From Ferrimonas sediminum (GTDB taxonomy: Bacteria; Pseudomonadota; Gammaproteobacteria; Enterobacterales; Shewanellaceae), in NCBI RefSeq assembly GCF_900100175.1, contig NZ_FNEM01000005.1, forward strand, positions 81,679 to 145,678: a DNA stretch of 64,000 nucleotides, read 5' to 3'. This document shows positions 1-9,506 of the stretch, one piece after another (position 1 is the first letter of the stretch; every line of letters starts with the position of its first letter). A program made the position numbers and the translations under genes. Below the pieces are notes generated by a model. The model worked only from the letters and a program-made list of their open reading frames with translations, was not told the DNA's origin and ran no database searches.

Positions 1-261
1 GAGCCTAAGCCGGTAACCGAAGCCAAAGCCGAAGAGCCTAAGCCGGCCGCAGCTAAGCCAGTTGCCGGTGCCAGCCGCTTTGCCAAAGCTGCCTTTGCTC
101 AGGCCGCCGCGCCAGAGGTGGAAGTGCCAGAGTTTGAAGCCGTAAAAGTGCCTCAGAGTGACGCTCCGGCTGAAGCGGAAGCTAAGCCCAACGACTTTGC
201 AAAGAGTCGTTACCGCTTCTCTTCCAACGCCACCACGACAAAACCTGAAGACTCAGAATAA
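1..261 (+). CDS. C-terminal tail of a truncated protein (identity uncertain)
   Basis: The reading frame is open from the first base and stops at 259-261, leaving 86 residues. The segment is rich in Ala, Pro, Lys and Glu, with repeats of the type EPKP-AEA, and ends in a short basic/aromatic patch (SRYRF) followed by a polar tail. It contains no folded domain. Such tails occur on RNase E and on RnfC/RsxC of gammaproteobacteria; the SRYRF-SSNAT-TKP ending is faintly reminiscent of the RNase E C-terminus, but this is not enough to name it. A good hairpin terminator follows 25 bases after the stop. Confidence 0.6.
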   Translation, partial: EPKPVTEAKAEEPKPAAAKPVAGASRFAKAAFAQAAAPEVEVPEFEAVKVPQSDAPAEAEAKPNDFAKSRYRFSSNATTTKPEDSE

Positions 262-285
262 GTCACTGGCTCGCGCTGAATAAAC

Positions 286-317
286 AAACCGGTAACGGCA
301 ACGTTACCGGTTTTTTT
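286..317 (+). terminator. Rho-independent terminator of the upstream partial gene
   Basis: A 12-bp perfect stem (AAACCGGTAACG pairing with CGTTACCGGTTT) with a four-base loop is followed by a run of T. It lies just after the stop at 261. Confidence 0.85.
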
Positions 318-475
318 CTGCCCACCTCTTACACAACTCTGACCAGTAGTTCGCACCGAAGTAAAAAAAATGTGCATTAGATAACATCTCGGCTAAATAC
401 CGTTACCGGCACTGAACCAACCCGCTTAAATTGAACTCTTAACCAGTACTTTCTGTGTCTTAGGAGTGATTCTCA

Positions 476-1864
476 ATGAATCCGATTAGGGGCCTGCTCT
501 GGGGCCTGTTACTGTGCGTTTTGTCTCCGCTGGCCACCGCCGCCGATGCCGATTGGTTCTCTAAGGGCGCCAACGATCAACCTGTGGTCAACCTGTATTT
601 CTTTTGGTCTGAAACCTGCCCGCACTGCGCCGAGGCTCACCCTTTCATCACCGAAAAACTGCTTCCCCACTACCCCTGGATACAACTGAAAGACCATAAA
701 GTATCGGATCCTGAGACCCGCAAACACTGGCAATACATCGCTGAACTGACCGGCAGCCAGACCAACTCGGTTCCCTTTATGGCGGTGTGTGGTACTCCCA
801 TCGTCGGCTACACCAGTGAGCAGACAACCGGCCAGTTCCTGGAGGCACAACTGCGCAGCTGCTACCAACGCCTGGGTGGTGACCTCAGTGGCACCGCCGC
901 CATCGCCGGCAACGGCACCGATGCCGATCTGAGCCTGAACACCAGCCTGGATCTGTCCGCCCAGTGCGGAGAAGGCGACGAGGGAACCTGCGGCGTCAGC
1001 GAGTTGACCGCACCGGCAGTGCAGCCGGTAGAGCTGCCTTTTGTCGGCGTGGTGAATCCGGAAAAGCTGTCCCTGCCGATGCTGACGGTAGTCCTGGCCG
1101 GTGTAGACGCCTTCAACCCCTGCGCCTTCTTTGTGCTCCTGTTCCTGCTCAGCGTCATGGTAAACGCCAAGAGCCGGGGCCGAATGCTGATCGTCGGCGG
1201 CATCTTCGTATTTTTCTCCGGACTGATCTACTTCCTGTTTATGACCGCCTGGCTGAATCTGTTCCAGCTGCTGGGCAACGGTTCCGACGGCGGCTGGATT
1301 ATCCTCGCGGCCGGGATACTGGCGATCATCGCCGGCGGCATCAATGTAAAGGAGTTTTTCCTCAATCGAGGCGAAGTGTCGCTGTCGATGTCGGCGGAAA
1401 ACCGTACCGGCCTGATTAAACGCATGGGCAAGCTATCCAGCGCCTCCAGTATGGCTGCCATGATCGCCGGCACCACGGTACTGGCGGTACTGGCCAACGC
1501 CTATGAATTGTTGTGTACCGCCGGTTTCCCGATGATCTACACCAGTGTGTTGTCGATGCACGACCTCAGTGAAAGCACCCGCTACCTGTATCTGGTGCTC
1601 TACAACGTGGTGTATGTGATCCCCCTGGCAGCCATCGTGACCGTTTTTGCCATGACCATGGGCAAGCGCAAGCTGTCCGAGAAAGAGGGGCAAACCCTGA
1701 AGTTGATGTCCGGTGTGATGATGCTGGGCCTCGGTGGTACCCTGGCGGTCAACCCCAATGCCCTCCAAAGCCCCGTCGTTGCCATTGGTATGATTCTGGG
1801 TGCCATTGTCGCCACCATGATCATCGTGCCGATTAAGCGCCGTTGGGAGCAGCGCCAGGCTTGA
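476..1864 (+). CDS. Thioredoxin-domain plus DsbD/CcdA-like membrane thiol:disulfide oxidoreductase
   Basis: The 462-residue protein has a signal peptide (about 1-22), a periplasmic thioredoxin-fold domain with a CPHC active site (C48, C51), a Cys-containing linker and a C-terminal six- to eight-helix membrane domain (about 200-455). The membrane domain has one Cys in an NPC motif (C216) and one in LLCTAGFP (C347), the arrangement of the redox-active pair in DsbD/CcdA that carries reductant across the inner membrane. Here the thioredoxin domain is N-terminal, so the order is reversed relative to E. coli DsbD. By family it should supply electrons to periplasmic thiols, for example for cytochrome c maturation, which would suit a cell with this many haem proteins; the actual client is unknown. 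RBS GGAGTGA precedes the ATG. Confidence 0.8.
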   Translation: MNPIRGLLWGLLLCVLSPLATAADADWFSKGANDQPVVNLYFFWSETCPHCAEAHPFITEKLLPHYPWIQLKDHKVSDPETRKHWQYIAELTGSQTNSVPFMAVCGTPIVGYTSEQTTGQFLEAQLRSCYQRLGGDLSGTAAIAGNGTDADLSLNTSLDLSAQCGEGDEGTCGVSELTAPAVQPVELPFVGVVNPEKLSLPMLTVVLAGVDAFNPCAFFVLLFLLSVMVNAKSRGRMLIVGGIFVFFSGLIYFLFMTAWLNLFQLLGNGSDGGWIILAAGILAIIAGGINVKEFFLNRGEVSLSMSAENRTGLIKRMGKLSSASSMAAMIAGTTVLAVLANAYELLCTAGFPMIYTSVLSMHDLSESTRYLYLVLYNVVYVIPLAAIVTVFAMTMGKRKLSEKEGQTLKLMSGVMMLGLGGTLAVNPNALQSPVVAIGMILGAIVATMIIVPIKRRWEQRQA

Positions 1865-1877
1865 CTCTGAACCCATA

Positions 1878-1908
1878 GAAAAACCGGCCAAATGGCCGGT
1901 TTTTTTTG
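1878..1908. terminator. Bidirectional terminator
   Basis: The stem AAACCGGCCA/TGGCCGGTTT is flanked by A-rich sequence on one side and eight T on the other. It sits between convergent genes ending at 1864 (+) and 1926 (-). Confidence 0.85.
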
Positions 1909-1925
1909 CGGTTACCGATAACGAT

Positions 1926-2390
1926 TCAGCGCAGCCGGGCCAGCCACTGATCCGCTGCGACTTCCAACAGATCCAGCACTCGTTCAAAGCCATCGCTACC
2001 GCCATAGTAAGGATCCGGTACCTCAGCGCCATCGATGATCATCCCCAGTTTATAGGTCAGATGCGACGGACACCTCTGGCGCAGGTCGCTCAGGTTGGAA
2101 CGGTCGGCAGACAGTATCAGGTCAAAGTGTTCAAAGTCCTCATCCCGAACCTGACGGGCCCGAATGCCGGAAAAGTCGTAGCCCCGCCGGCACCCCGCCG
2201 CTGCCGAGCGACTGTCTGGTGTTTCACCAGCGTGGTAGGCCAGAGTACCGGCTGAGTCCAGCTCCACCTTCAACCCGGCAGCCTCGAAGCGATGGCCAAA
2301 CACCGCCTCTGCCGTAGGTGAGCGACAGATATTGCCCATGCAAACGACCAAAATCGAGCGGACTTTTTTGTAATTCAGTTGCTTAGACAA
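1926..2390 (-). CDS. Low-molecular-weight protein-tyrosine phosphatase
   Basis: This 154-residue cytoplasmic phosphatase belongs to the arsenate-reductase-like LMW-PTP family. The P-loop CMGNICRS (C17 to R23, the CX5R signature) holds the nucleophilic Cys and the phosphate-binding Arg, and the DPYY motif near the C-terminus supplies the general-acid Asp. Length matches the family. The start is TTG (2388-2390); no ATG lies upstream of the P-loop and the Shine-Dalgarno sequence is weak, so expression may be low. It is not next to a tyrosine kinase or polysaccharide operon, so it is not obviously a Wzb-type partner; the substrate is unknown. Confidence 0.87.
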   Translation of the reverse strand: MSKQLNYKKVRSILVVCMGNICRSPTAEAVFGHRFEAAGLKVELDSAGTLAYHAGETPDSRSAAAGCRRGYDFSGIRARQVRDEDFEHFDLILSADRSNLSDLRQRCPSHLTYKLGMIIDGAEVPDPYYGGSDGFERVLDLLEVAADQWLARLR

Positions 2391-2761
2391 GGCTTGACCC
2401 CAAATTCAATGCGTCGATGAATGATTTACAGAGGTAATTATATCAACACCTTAAGGAGAGTTTTTAGGAAGAATCCAGAGTTTTTCAGATGCAACTAAGG
2501 TGGCTCAACTCACCTGACTGCCTCAAAGACCGGCCCGTCGGCCTGCTGATGGGAGTCAGGTACATGCTCCCTCCGAATCTGTCTTTATATTTGCCACGGA
2601 TCGCCAAAACCCTGCGGTTTTAGTTTTGCCATTGGGTACCAATGTGCACCAACAGGTAGGGCCAAGCCAGATCAATGAGTTACAGACCCGACAACCCCGT
2701 CTGCAGCCCCACCAAAACCCCATGGCTGGAGGGGGCGGGCGTATTAGACAGGAAAGAGGTC
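2391..2761. other. Intergenic region with no recognised feature
   Basis: About 370 bases between the LMW phosphatase start and the terminator of the next minus-strand gene. Short open frames are present but have no ribosome-binding site, family resemblance or codon signature. I see no RNA gene here. Confidence 0.5.
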
Positions 2762-2794
2762 AAAAAAAAGGGAGTCAGCGGGACAGCCGACTCC
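2762..2794 (-). terminator. Terminator of the DUF4242-like gene
   Basis: On the minus strand GGAGTC...GACTCC (2789-2794 with 2771-2776) is followed by a run of seven to eight T (2762-2769). It lies 9 bases past the stop at 2803. Confidence 0.7.
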
Positions 2795-2802
2795 TGAGTG
2801 GT

Positions 2803-3045
2803 CTATTTACTGCGGGTTGACTCGACCTCATGCACCCACTGACAAGAGATGCCGGCTTTGGCGTGATGCTTGTGGATCGCTTCTGCGTTCGGCGCCTCCA
2901 GTACGCAATAGATAAGATTGTCCCTCTTGCTGAACAGGATGTCGTGGTGTGTCACCCCGAACTCATCGGGCGGCGCACTCTGTAGGTCTCGTAGCTGATC
3001 CGCAGTAAAGGGTTCCATGGGGTGGGAATCGATGAATTTCGGCAT
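2803..3045 (-). CDS. Small DUF4242 (SCO4226-like, possibly nickel-binding) protein
   Basis: An 80-residue protein, start chosen at ATG 3043-3045 because GGAGGA lies 6-8 bases upstream; the open frame runs further but without a second good RBS. The layout (MPKFIDSHP..., a central strand, then CVLEAPNAEAIHKHH-KAGI) is that of the DUF4242 ferredoxin-like fold, whose characterised member SCO4226 binds nickel. Here the motif around EAPNAEAI and the His cluster HKHH (and an upstream THHD) are preserved. Function in this organism is unknown; a link to the Ni enzymes encoded 30 kb away would be speculation. Confidence 0.7.
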   Translation of the reverse strand: MPKFIDSHPMEPFTADQLRDLQSAPPDEFGVTHHDILFSKRDNLIYCVLEAPNAEAIHKHHAKAGISCQWVHEVESTRSK

Positions 3046-3359
3046 TGCGGTCTCCTCCTTCCTCCCGGGGCTGGGCATCGTGGCCTGCAATAAGCAGGCA
3101 CTCCCAGTGTGGAATCGACTCTCCAAAGGATAGACCACATTCTGTGTAATTTATTCCAGAGTCAAGCCTCCGGCCTACCACCGGGTCTCCTCGACCGCTG
3201 AGCCGCGGCTCGCCGCCTCTCCCTGAGCCTTGAACCGGCTCAGATTGGAGCTGCGCGGCTGGCAAACGTGGCTGGTATTTTGGGGCACAGTCTGCAGACA
3301 AAAGAAATCATTGATCCAGCCATCAGCTTTGCCATCGATCAGAATCAACCCTCGGCGGC
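3046..3359. other. Intergenic region with no recognised feature
   Basis: About 310 bases between two minus-strand genes. It carries the Shine-Dalgarno sequence of the DUF4242 gene (3052-3059). A small frame ends at the 3' end of the chemoreceptor gene but has no RBS. No convincing terminator is visible after the chemoreceptor stop. Confidence 0.4.
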
Positions 3360-5426
3360 TCAACGAAGCCGGAATCGCCCCACCAGGGTCGACAGTTGCT
3401 CATTGGCAGCGGCCAGGCTGCGGGTACTGACCGCAGTCTCCTCGCCATTTTGAGCCAGCTCGGCGGCCATCTCCTGGATGGTATGGACGTTGGCGCTGAT
3501 CTCCTCGCTCACCGAGCTCTGCTCCTGTGCCGCCGTGGCGATCTGGCCACTCAGGGCATCGATGTCACTAATGGAGTCGGTCATCTGATCCAGACGCTCG
3601 GTAATACGGGTGGTGTTGTCTGCCACTCGCTGGCAGCTGCTGCGGGTGCCGTCCATCAGAGTCACGGCCTCTTCCGCTCCCTGCTGCAGGGTGCCTAAAA
3701 TCTCATTGATCTCCGACGTACTTTTTTGGGTACGTGAAGCCAGGTTACGAACCTCCTCCGCCACCACGGCAAAGCCCCTGCCCTGCTCCCCGGCCCTGGC
3801 GGCTTCAATAGCGGCATTCAAGGCAAGCAGGTTGGTCTGATCGGCGATATCACCGATGATGCTGAGCACAGAGACGATGTTACGAGTGTTCTGGTTCATG
3901 GTATCGATGCAAGCCGAGGCGGTACCCATCTCCTCCACCAATGCCCGAACACTGTCACCGGCCTCGACCACCGTCACCTTGGACTCTCTGGCTTCGTCGT
4001 TGGCTTGACGGGTCTTGTCGGAGGTATTTTCCGAACTGCGCGCTACGGTATCTGCGGTGCTGCTGACCTGGGTGATGGCGGTTACCGCCAGTTCGGTCTC
4101 GGAGGAATGCCGGTCCAATGCCCTGCTGTTTCGCTCGGTCTGCTCGTTAAGCTGGTCAAGTCCGACGGTGATGTGACCCGATGCCTGGGAGATATCCAAC
4201 ATCATCGATTGCAGGTTACCGACGAAATCGTTAAAGGACTCCCTGATCGCCCCTAATTCATCCCTGCTTTTCACCTCCAGTCGAGCGGTCAGATCCGCAT
4301 CTCCAGTAGAAAGGTTGTCGATGCGCAGTTTCAAATCCACCATCTCGGCAATGATCAAGTTCAGCAGGAACACCGAGAGAATCATGGTTAAAATCAGCAA
4401 TACCACGGTATAGATCAGGGCCTTACCAACCTCAGCATCAAACAGGTCGGCCATGGCGACACCGAGGCTCTCCTCGATGCCAGTCACGTCCCGTTGAAAA
4501 GTACCGGTCACAATGACCCATCCCCAACGAGGAAATACCTGTTTCGCAAATGTCAGACGATTTTCAGGAAGTTGGGTGTCCGGGTGCACCTCTTGCGTCA
4601 ACACGCTTGCCTGGGATCGGGTCGCCAGTTGCCGGGCCACCTCCCGACTGCTTGGTGTGACCGAGCCAATCAAAGCCGGGTCGGGGTGTGTCAGTAGGGT
4701 GCCGTTTTTGTCTTGAACCCAAAAATAACCATGCTCGCCGAAACGGGACGATGCAATCGCAAGCAGCGCAGCTTCCGTCGCCTGCTGCTTGAGGGTACTG
4801 ACGTATTCCCCGGTGCCAATGACCAGGTTCAAAGGAGCAAAGTAGAACGACGCCGACAGCTTTTCCTCCACCTTGCCGGTTTGAGGATTGGTGAAGAAGT
4901 AACTGCTGAAACCGATGTCGTGCTGCCGGGCCGAGGAGACAATGTCACGGGCGTAGTAGTTGCCCTTTTCATCCTGTGCATCGAACGAGTTCCCAACCGC
5001 CACTTCGCCGTTTCCAGACGCCTCATTAGACAGAGTGTCCGCGTCGTAGGCAAACAGGTAACGGCCACTCCCCCACTGATACTCATTGATAAAGGTATAG
5101 AGGGTCATGGCGGCATCATCAGTGAGGTTGTTGTCGTACATATTGCCAATGGCAACGCGCAGTCCCGACACCTCCTGAAATAATGCCTCACGAATTTCTT
5201 TATCATCGGTGCGCTGGTAGTACTCACTCACCGATCGAGTCATGGTTTCAACCTGCCCTTGCAAATTGGCATTCACCAAAGACTCGACCTGCTCTGAAAC
5301 CAACACCTTTTGCTGATTCAGCACTCCGGTCTCAATCAACAGCAGATTGAGGCAAAAGAAACTGCTGACCGCCAGCAACACTCCTGCCACTAAGATCGAC
5401 AATTTCCACCTGATGGTTATATTCAT
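3360..5426 (-). CDS. Methyl-accepting chemotaxis protein with dCache-like sensor domain
   Basis: A 688-residue membrane receptor. Order: TM helix (about 9-31), a large periplasmic sensor of about 300 residues containing two Cache_2-like repeats (each with a [13 protein letters not shown]-type strand followed by a hydrophobic strand), a second TM helix (about 335-360), HAMP, then a cytoplasmic methyl-accepting coiled coil with the conserved hairpin tip [19 protein letters not shown]. It passes ligand binding to CheA/CheW and flagella. The C-terminus ends GRFRLR without the CheR-tethering pentapeptide. Cache_2 receptors often bind small carboxylates, but the ligand cannot be read from sequence. 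It is monocistronic. Confidence 0.93.
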   Translation of the reverse strand: MNITIRWKLSILVAGVLLAVSSFFCLNLLLIETGVLNQQKVLVSEQVESLVNANLQGQVETMTRSVSEYYQRTDDKEIREALFQEVSGLRVAIGNMYDNNLTDDAAMTLYTFINEYQWGSGRYLFAYDADTLSNEASGNGEVAVGNSFDAQDEKGNYYARDIVSSARQHDIGFSSYFFTNPQTGKVEEKLSASFYFAPLNLVIGTGEYVSTLKQQATEAALLAIASSRFGEHGYFWVQDKNGTLLTHPDPALIGSVTPSSREVARQLATRSQASVLTQEVHPDTQLPENRLTFAKQVFPRWGWVIVTGTFQRDVTGIEESLGVAMADLFDAEVGKALIYTVVLLILTMILSVFLLNLIIAEMVDLKLRIDNLSTGDADLTARLEVKSRDELGAIRESFNDFVGNLQSMMLDISQASGHITVGLDQLNEQTERNSRALDRHSSETELAVTAITQVSSTADTVARSSENTSDKTRQANDEARESKVTVVEAGDSVRALVEEMGTASACIDTMNQNTRNIVSVLSIIGDIADQTNLLALNAAIEAARAGEQGRGFAVVAEEVRNLASRTQKSTSEINEILGTLQQGAEEAVTLMDGTRSSCQRVADNTTRITERLDQMTDSISDIDALSGQIATAAQEQSSVSEEISANVHTIQEMAAELAQNGEETAVSTRSLAAANEQLSTLVGRFRLR

Positions 5427-5617
5427 GACGCACCCAGACCGATCAACTTAAGAAGAATCTAATTAAGTAATCAGGGCAATACAACCCCGTTGGCCAACAG
5501 TTGTGCTTTTTGTAGATGATCGTTGAATAAAGTGTTAAGAGACTGAAGAAAAACACCGAATAACCCGAGGAAACACTACCCTGATCACAGCGCACATGCC
5601 GGCACCGGCAGCGCTCA

Positions 5618-5641
5618 AAGGCCGCTAAAATAAGCGGCCTT
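5618..5641 (-). terminator. Hairpin after the DUF2780 gene
   Basis: A nine-base perfect stem, AAGGCCGCT/AGCGGCCTT, lies just beyond the stop at 5650. The T-run on the minus strand is short, so it is a weak or Rho-assisted terminator. Confidence 0.4.
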
Positions 5642-5649
5642 CCATCGGG

Positions 5650-6105
5650 TTAAAGCAGCGCCGTTTGCAGTTGCTGCATCAGCGCCTGTCCCCCTTCACT
5701 GTTAACATAATCCAGCAACACCTGACTAAACTGCGCCACCATGGCTGAATCCAGGCCCAGCGATGAAAACGCCTCATTGAGGCCGAGCAGAGCGGTGGCA
5801 TTTCCCCCCATCAGCCCGCCCAGCAGGCTGGAAGTGCCCGACGACGACGCCTCCCCCCCCAGCAACTGCGCTCCGGTGGCCAGCAGGCCATCCATGTCGG
5901 GAATGATCCCCGACAGGGAGCTCAACCCCTCGGCACTCATGTTTGGCTCGGCCGTGGCCAGCAAAGCGCCCAGGCCTCCGCTGGCCTGCTGCTCGGTGAC
6001 CCCGAGCTGGGAGGTCAACATACCGATCAGCGCATCACTGGCACTCACCGGTGCCGACAGCAGCACCATCACCAAAAATAGCCACCTGGATACCATCACT
6101 TTCAT
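5650..6105 (-). CDS. Secreted DUF2780 (VcgC/VcgE-type) protein
   Basis: 151 residues from the ATG at 6103-6105, which has GGGAGA upstream; a longer frame lacks an RBS. A clear Sec signal peptide ends at about residue 22 (VSASDA). The mature part is a low-complexity Gly/Leu/Ser/Ala-rich sequence with two copies of a pattern L-G-x-L-G-G-L, then an amphipathic C-terminal helix ending LMQQLQTALL. This is the profile of the VcgC/VcgE family of unknown function found in Vibrio, Shewanella and relatives. No enzymatic motif is visible. Confidence 0.7.
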   Translation of the reverse strand: MKVMVSRWLFLVMVLLSAPVSASDALIGMLTSQLGVTEQQASGGLGALLATAEPNMSAEGLSSLSGIIPDMDGLLATGAQLLGGEASSSGTSSLLGGLMGGNATALLGLNEAFSSLGLDSAMVAQFSQVLLDYVNSEGGQALMQQLQTALL

Positions 6106-6160
6106 CACATTCTCCCTGACAGTGTTGTCCTCATAGCATAGATGACCCGACTCTCCAGCG

Positions 6161-7138
6161 TTACAAACCCTGACGCCCATGGGGCTGCATCCAGTCCAGC
6201 CAGGGGCCGATCGGCACCACCGCAGTGGGATTGATCATGACGTGGGAGCGGTAATAATGCTGTTTAATGTGGGCCATATTGACGGTCTCTGCAATTCCCG
6301 GCCATTGGTAGAGCTCACGGGTGTAGGCCCACAGATTGGGGTATTCGCGCAGATCCCGAAGGTTACACTTAAAGTGGCCCACGTAGACGGAATCGAAACG
6401 CACCAGAGTGGTAAACAAACGCCAATCCGCTTCCGTGAGCTGGTTGCCGGCCAGATATCGCTGCGCCGCCAATCTGGATTCCAGTACATCCAGTGCCTGA
6501 AACAACTGCTCCAGCGCCTCCTCATAAGCCGACTGGGTGGTCGCAAATCCCGCCCGGTAGACGCCATTATTGATGCCGGAATAGACCAACTCATTGATGG
6601 CATCGATCTCTGCTCGAAGCGGCTGTGGATAGTAATCGCCCTGCATCGCGCCCACCCCATCAAACGCACTGTTGAGCATTCGAATGATCTCGGACGACTC
6701 ATTGCTGACGATGCGCTTCTGCCGCTTGTCCCACAAAACAGGCACTGTCACCCGGCCACTGTAGAGCGGGTCATCGGTGGTGTAGATCTGGTGGAGATAG
6801 TCGGCTCCATTAATGTCATCGGCGATCACTCCGTCTCCCGGAGCAAACGTCCAGCCGTGCTCAGCCATCAGCGGGTGCACCACCGACACGCTGATGGCAT
6901 CCTCCAGACCTTTGAGCTTTCGAAAGATCAGGGTTCGATGGGCCCAGGGACAGGCCATAGAGACATACAGATGGTAACGCCCCGGCTCGGCGGCAAAGCC
7001 ACCTTCCCCACTGGGGCCGGGAGCGCCGTCGGCCGTAACCCAGTTTCGGTGCTGCGACTCACTGCGAACAAATTTGCCCTGATTGGCCTCGGTGTCGTAC
7101 CACACGTTGTGCCATTGTCCATCCACTAAACGTCCCAT
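6161..7138 (-). CDS. yqjG: Glutathionyl-hydroquinone reductase (Xi-class GST, YqjG-like)
   Basis: 325 residues from the ATG at 7136-7138, whose N-terminus MGRLVDGQWHNVWYDT matches the start of E. coli YqjG; the frame extends 25 residues further upstream without support. The N-terminal thioredoxin-fold domain carries the catalytic Cys in SMACPWAHR (C63), and the C-terminal all-helical domain follows (NGVYRAGFAT, WRLFTTLVRFDSVYVGHFKCN). The family removes glutathione from glutathionyl-hydroquinones in the cytoplasm. Codon use and orientation match its neighbours. Confidence 0.9.
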   Translation of the reverse strand: MGRLVDGQWHNVWYDTEANQGKFVRSESQHRNWVTADGAPGPSGEGGFAAEPGRYHLYVSMACPWAHRTLIFRKLKGLEDAISVSVVHPLMAEHGWTFAPGDGVIADDINGADYLHQIYTTDDPLYSGRVTVPVLWDKRQKRIVSNESSEIIRMLNSAFDGVGAMQGDYYPQPLRAEIDAINELVYSGINNGVYRAGFATTQSAYEEALEQLFQALDVLESRLAAQRYLAGNQLTEADWRLFTTLVRFDSVYVGHFKCNLRDLREYPNLWAYTRELYQWPGIAETVNMAHIKQHYYRSHVMINPTAVVPIGPWLDWMQPHGRQGL

Positions 7139-7243
7139 TGCCAACTCCAGTAAAGGGGGGAAAACCCGAGAATAGCTACGATTAAATAGAATGAATAGCG
7201 CATAAAATGGCAAGTTATCATCTATAGATTAGAATCAATATCG

Positions 7244-8905
7244 TTACAGCCATTGATCAATCGCCTGCATCAGCGAGGCCCGGTGAATGGGCTTATGCAG
7301 CACCGCATTCATACCCGCTTCCATGCACATTTTGTGCGCTTCTGCAGTGGTGGTGGCGGTCAACGCCAATATGGGGGTTTGACAGCCTTTTGAGCGCAAT
7401 ACCTCGGTGGCAGAATAACCATCCATGATCGGCATACTGCAGTCCATGAGAATAAGATCATAAGGGTGCTCACACGCATGCTCTATCGCCTGCTTCCCGT
7501 TCTCAACAAGGGTGACCTGACACCCCTCCTTCTCCAGCATCAGCCTGATGACCAACTGATTGGCTTTGGTGTCTTCTGCCACCAGAATGTGGCCACTTTT
7601 GCTGACTTTCAAGCTGGTAGTGCTCACCGGCGGTCGCACGCACGGGATCAGTTCCAGCGCAAAATAGAAACGGGTTCCCACCGCCAGTTCACTGCTGACC
7701 TGCAGTTCGCCGCCCAGGCGCCGCACCAGTTTTTGACTGATGGATAACCCCAGGCCAGTTCCCTCCCCACTGGTCCCACCCTCCTGAGTAAAGGGCTCAA
7801 ACAACCGCTGCTGAAACGCTTCCCCTATTCCCGGGCCGCTGTCCTCAACACAGGTCACCACCTCGACAACGTCGCCAACCTGGCGGCTGTCCAGGGTTAA
7901 CGCCACCCCGCCCTGTTCGGTGTGATTAACGGCATTGCCCAGCAGGTTCAGCAAAACCTGTTTATAACGGCTGGGATCGAGGCAGACCGCGTCGGGGAGC
8001 TCACCTTTGACTTCGCAAGTCAGGCTCAGCCCCTTATCACTGGCCATGGGCCGCACGACCTCCAGCGTATCCCGGCATAGTTGGTGCAGATCGATGGGCT
8101 TGTCATTGAGGCAAAATTGATCGGAGTCGATCTTGTTATAGTCCAGCACGTCGTTGATCAACGCCAGTAAACTGTGGCCGGAGTGAGTCAGTACCCTTAA
8201 CAACTGCTGCTGCTCCGAGTTCAGGGGGGAGGACGCCAGCAGATCGGCACAGCCCAGTACGCCATTCATGGGCGTTCGCAATTCATGGGTCACCATCGCC
8301 AGGAACCGGGATCTCAGGGTCGACATTCTGTGGGTTTCCTGCTCGGCCAGCTTTAGCTGGGTAAAGGCCAGCCAGTTGTTATAGAAGGCATCAAACAGCA
8401 GCGCCAGATCCCTGAGCATATCCTGGTGAGGCTCTCGCCATTCCACCTCTTCACTGAATACCACTATCAGAGACACCCCGGTGGCCACCGCCTGGTAGCC
8501 ACACCGGTGATCACGCTCACTGAGTATGGGTTCCTCTTTCGCCAGCGGCCCACTCTGGTGCTTAGGCCAGGGACCGTTATACACCACAGGCCAGCACAGG
8601 GAGCGGCCCCGTCCCCACTCCAGTCCAATCCAGGCTGCCGACAGCAGCGCCCCCAGGCGAGCCTGGGTATCGCGAATGGTGTCAAACGGAGCAGAGACAT
8701 TGCAAGACAGCAGATCCCGGCTTACCCCAAGTAAACAAGCATCAAACCGCTGCCGCCACTTAATCTCGCCAGCCTGCAGCAGGTTGGTCGCCTCCAGCTT
8801 CCGATTCAGCTCATACAGCTCAAGGCTTTTGGTTTCCAGAAGGGCTTCTGCCTGCTCGCGTGCACGCCTCTCCCTTTGGTAGCGCTTTTGCCATAGATCC
8901 GTCAT
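7244..8905 (-). CDS. H-NOX-associated hybrid histidine kinase / response regulator
   Basis: 553 residues, cytoplasmic. An N-terminal coiled coil (1-50) is followed by a GAF-like segment (about 55-190), HisKA with the phospho-accepting His in MVTHELRTPMNG (H207), HATPase (G boxes EDSGPGIG and GTGLGLS) and a C-terminal receiver domain (439-553) with the phosphorylatable Asp in LILMDCSMP (D488). The start overlaps the stop of the upstream H-NOX gene by 4 bases, so the two are co-translated. In Shewanella and Vibrio such kinases are inhibited by NO-bound H-NOX and feed a phosphorelay controlling c-di-GMP and biofilm; the same role is inferred here. The downstream regulators are not in this window. 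Confidence 0.9.
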   Translation of the reverse strand: MTDLWQKRYQRERRAREQAEALLETKSLELYELNRKLEATNLLQAGEIKWRQRFDACLLGVSRDLLSCNVSAPFDTIRDTQARLGALLSAAWIGLEWGRGRSLCWPVVYNGPWPKHQSGPLAKEEPILSERDHRCGYQAVATGVSLIVVFSEEVEWREPHQDMLRDLALLFDAFYNNWLAFTQLKLAEQETHRMSTLRSRFLAMVTHELRTPMNGVLGCADLLASSPLNSEQQQLLRVLTHSGHSLLALINDVLDYNKIDSDQFCLNDKPIDLHQLCRDTLEVVRPMASDKGLSLTCEVKGELPDAVCLDPSRYKQVLLNLLGNAVNHTEQGGVALTLDSRQVGDVVEVVTCVEDSGPGIGEAFQQRLFEPFTQEGGTSGEGTGLGLSISQKLVRRLGGELQVSSELAVGTRFYFALELIPCVRPPVSTTSLKVSKSGHILVAEDTKANQLVIRLMLEKEGCQVTLVENGKQAIEHACEHPYDLILMDCSMPIMDGYSATEVLRSKGCQTPILALTATTTAEAHKMCMEAGMNAVLHKPIHRASLMQAIDQWL

Positions 8906-9453
8906 TCACCGGCCCGCTTGGTCAACAGGAAACAAACCCGAGTCTTGTCCTTGCCACTCAGATCGGTCAGGGCGATATCGATGGCCTCGTCGAAGTGGTC
9001 ACAGCAGCGGGCAATCAAGCCGTGGGCGACGTCCGCCAACCCGCGCTTGGAGTTGTAAATCACCTGCATTTGATGCTCGTCCCGGTGCGGAAACTCGAAG
9101 GTGGGTACTTCGGCGCTGACGTGAATTTTTTTGACGTGGGTATGAATTTCGTTTTCTACGGCATAGAGAAAATCGAAGCTGTTGTAGCAGTGACTCAACC
9201 GCTGTGGATACAGCTTCATTAAACGGGGGAACAGGTAATAACCGTAGCTGTACAGCAGCTCTGCCACCGGTTTATTGACCTGGTTGCTGAGCGCCTTCAC
9301 CAGAGCCACAATCTCCTCGTGATCGTAGTTGCCCACCCGGGTATAGGCGCCCCCACTGGGCAGCTCCAGCTGCTCAAACAACGCTTCGGTCACCTCAGGA
9401 CCAAACGCCTCATCAACCAAGTCGAGAAACTCGGTAAAGATGATTCCCTGCAT
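8902..9453 (-). CDS. hnoX: H-NOX haem nitric-oxide sensor
   Basis: 183 residues with all hallmarks of the H-NOX (HNOB) fold: MxGxxFxEFLxLV N-terminus, the proximal His in IHTHVKKI (H104) and the haem-propionate clamp YxSxR (Y133, S135, R137). It binds b-type haem and NO in the cytoplasm. There is no obvious distal Tyr signature that would favour O2, so NO sensing is expected, as for facultative-anaerobe H-NOX proteins. The RBS GGGAGGCGAC precedes the ATG. The ATGA overlap with the kinase gene identifies its partner. Confidence 0.93.
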   Translation of the reverse strand: MQGIIFTEFLDLVDEAFGPEVTEALFEQLELPSGGAYTRVGNYDHEEIVALVKALSNQVNKPVAELLYSYGYYLFPRLMKLYPQRLSHCYNSFDFLYAVENEIHTHVKKIHVSAEVPTFEFPHRDEHQMQVIYNSKRGLADVAHGLIARCCDHFDEAIDIALTDLSGKDKTRVCFLLTKRAGE

Positions 9454-9506
9454 GTCGCCTCCCTGGCAGTCCGGTCGCTTTGGTGGATAACTGTCACCAG
9501 TTTAGT

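Noticed and set aside
3175-3363. A 62-codon minus-strand frame overlapping the chemoreceptor stop
   Set aside because: No RBS, atypical composition and no recognisable domain.
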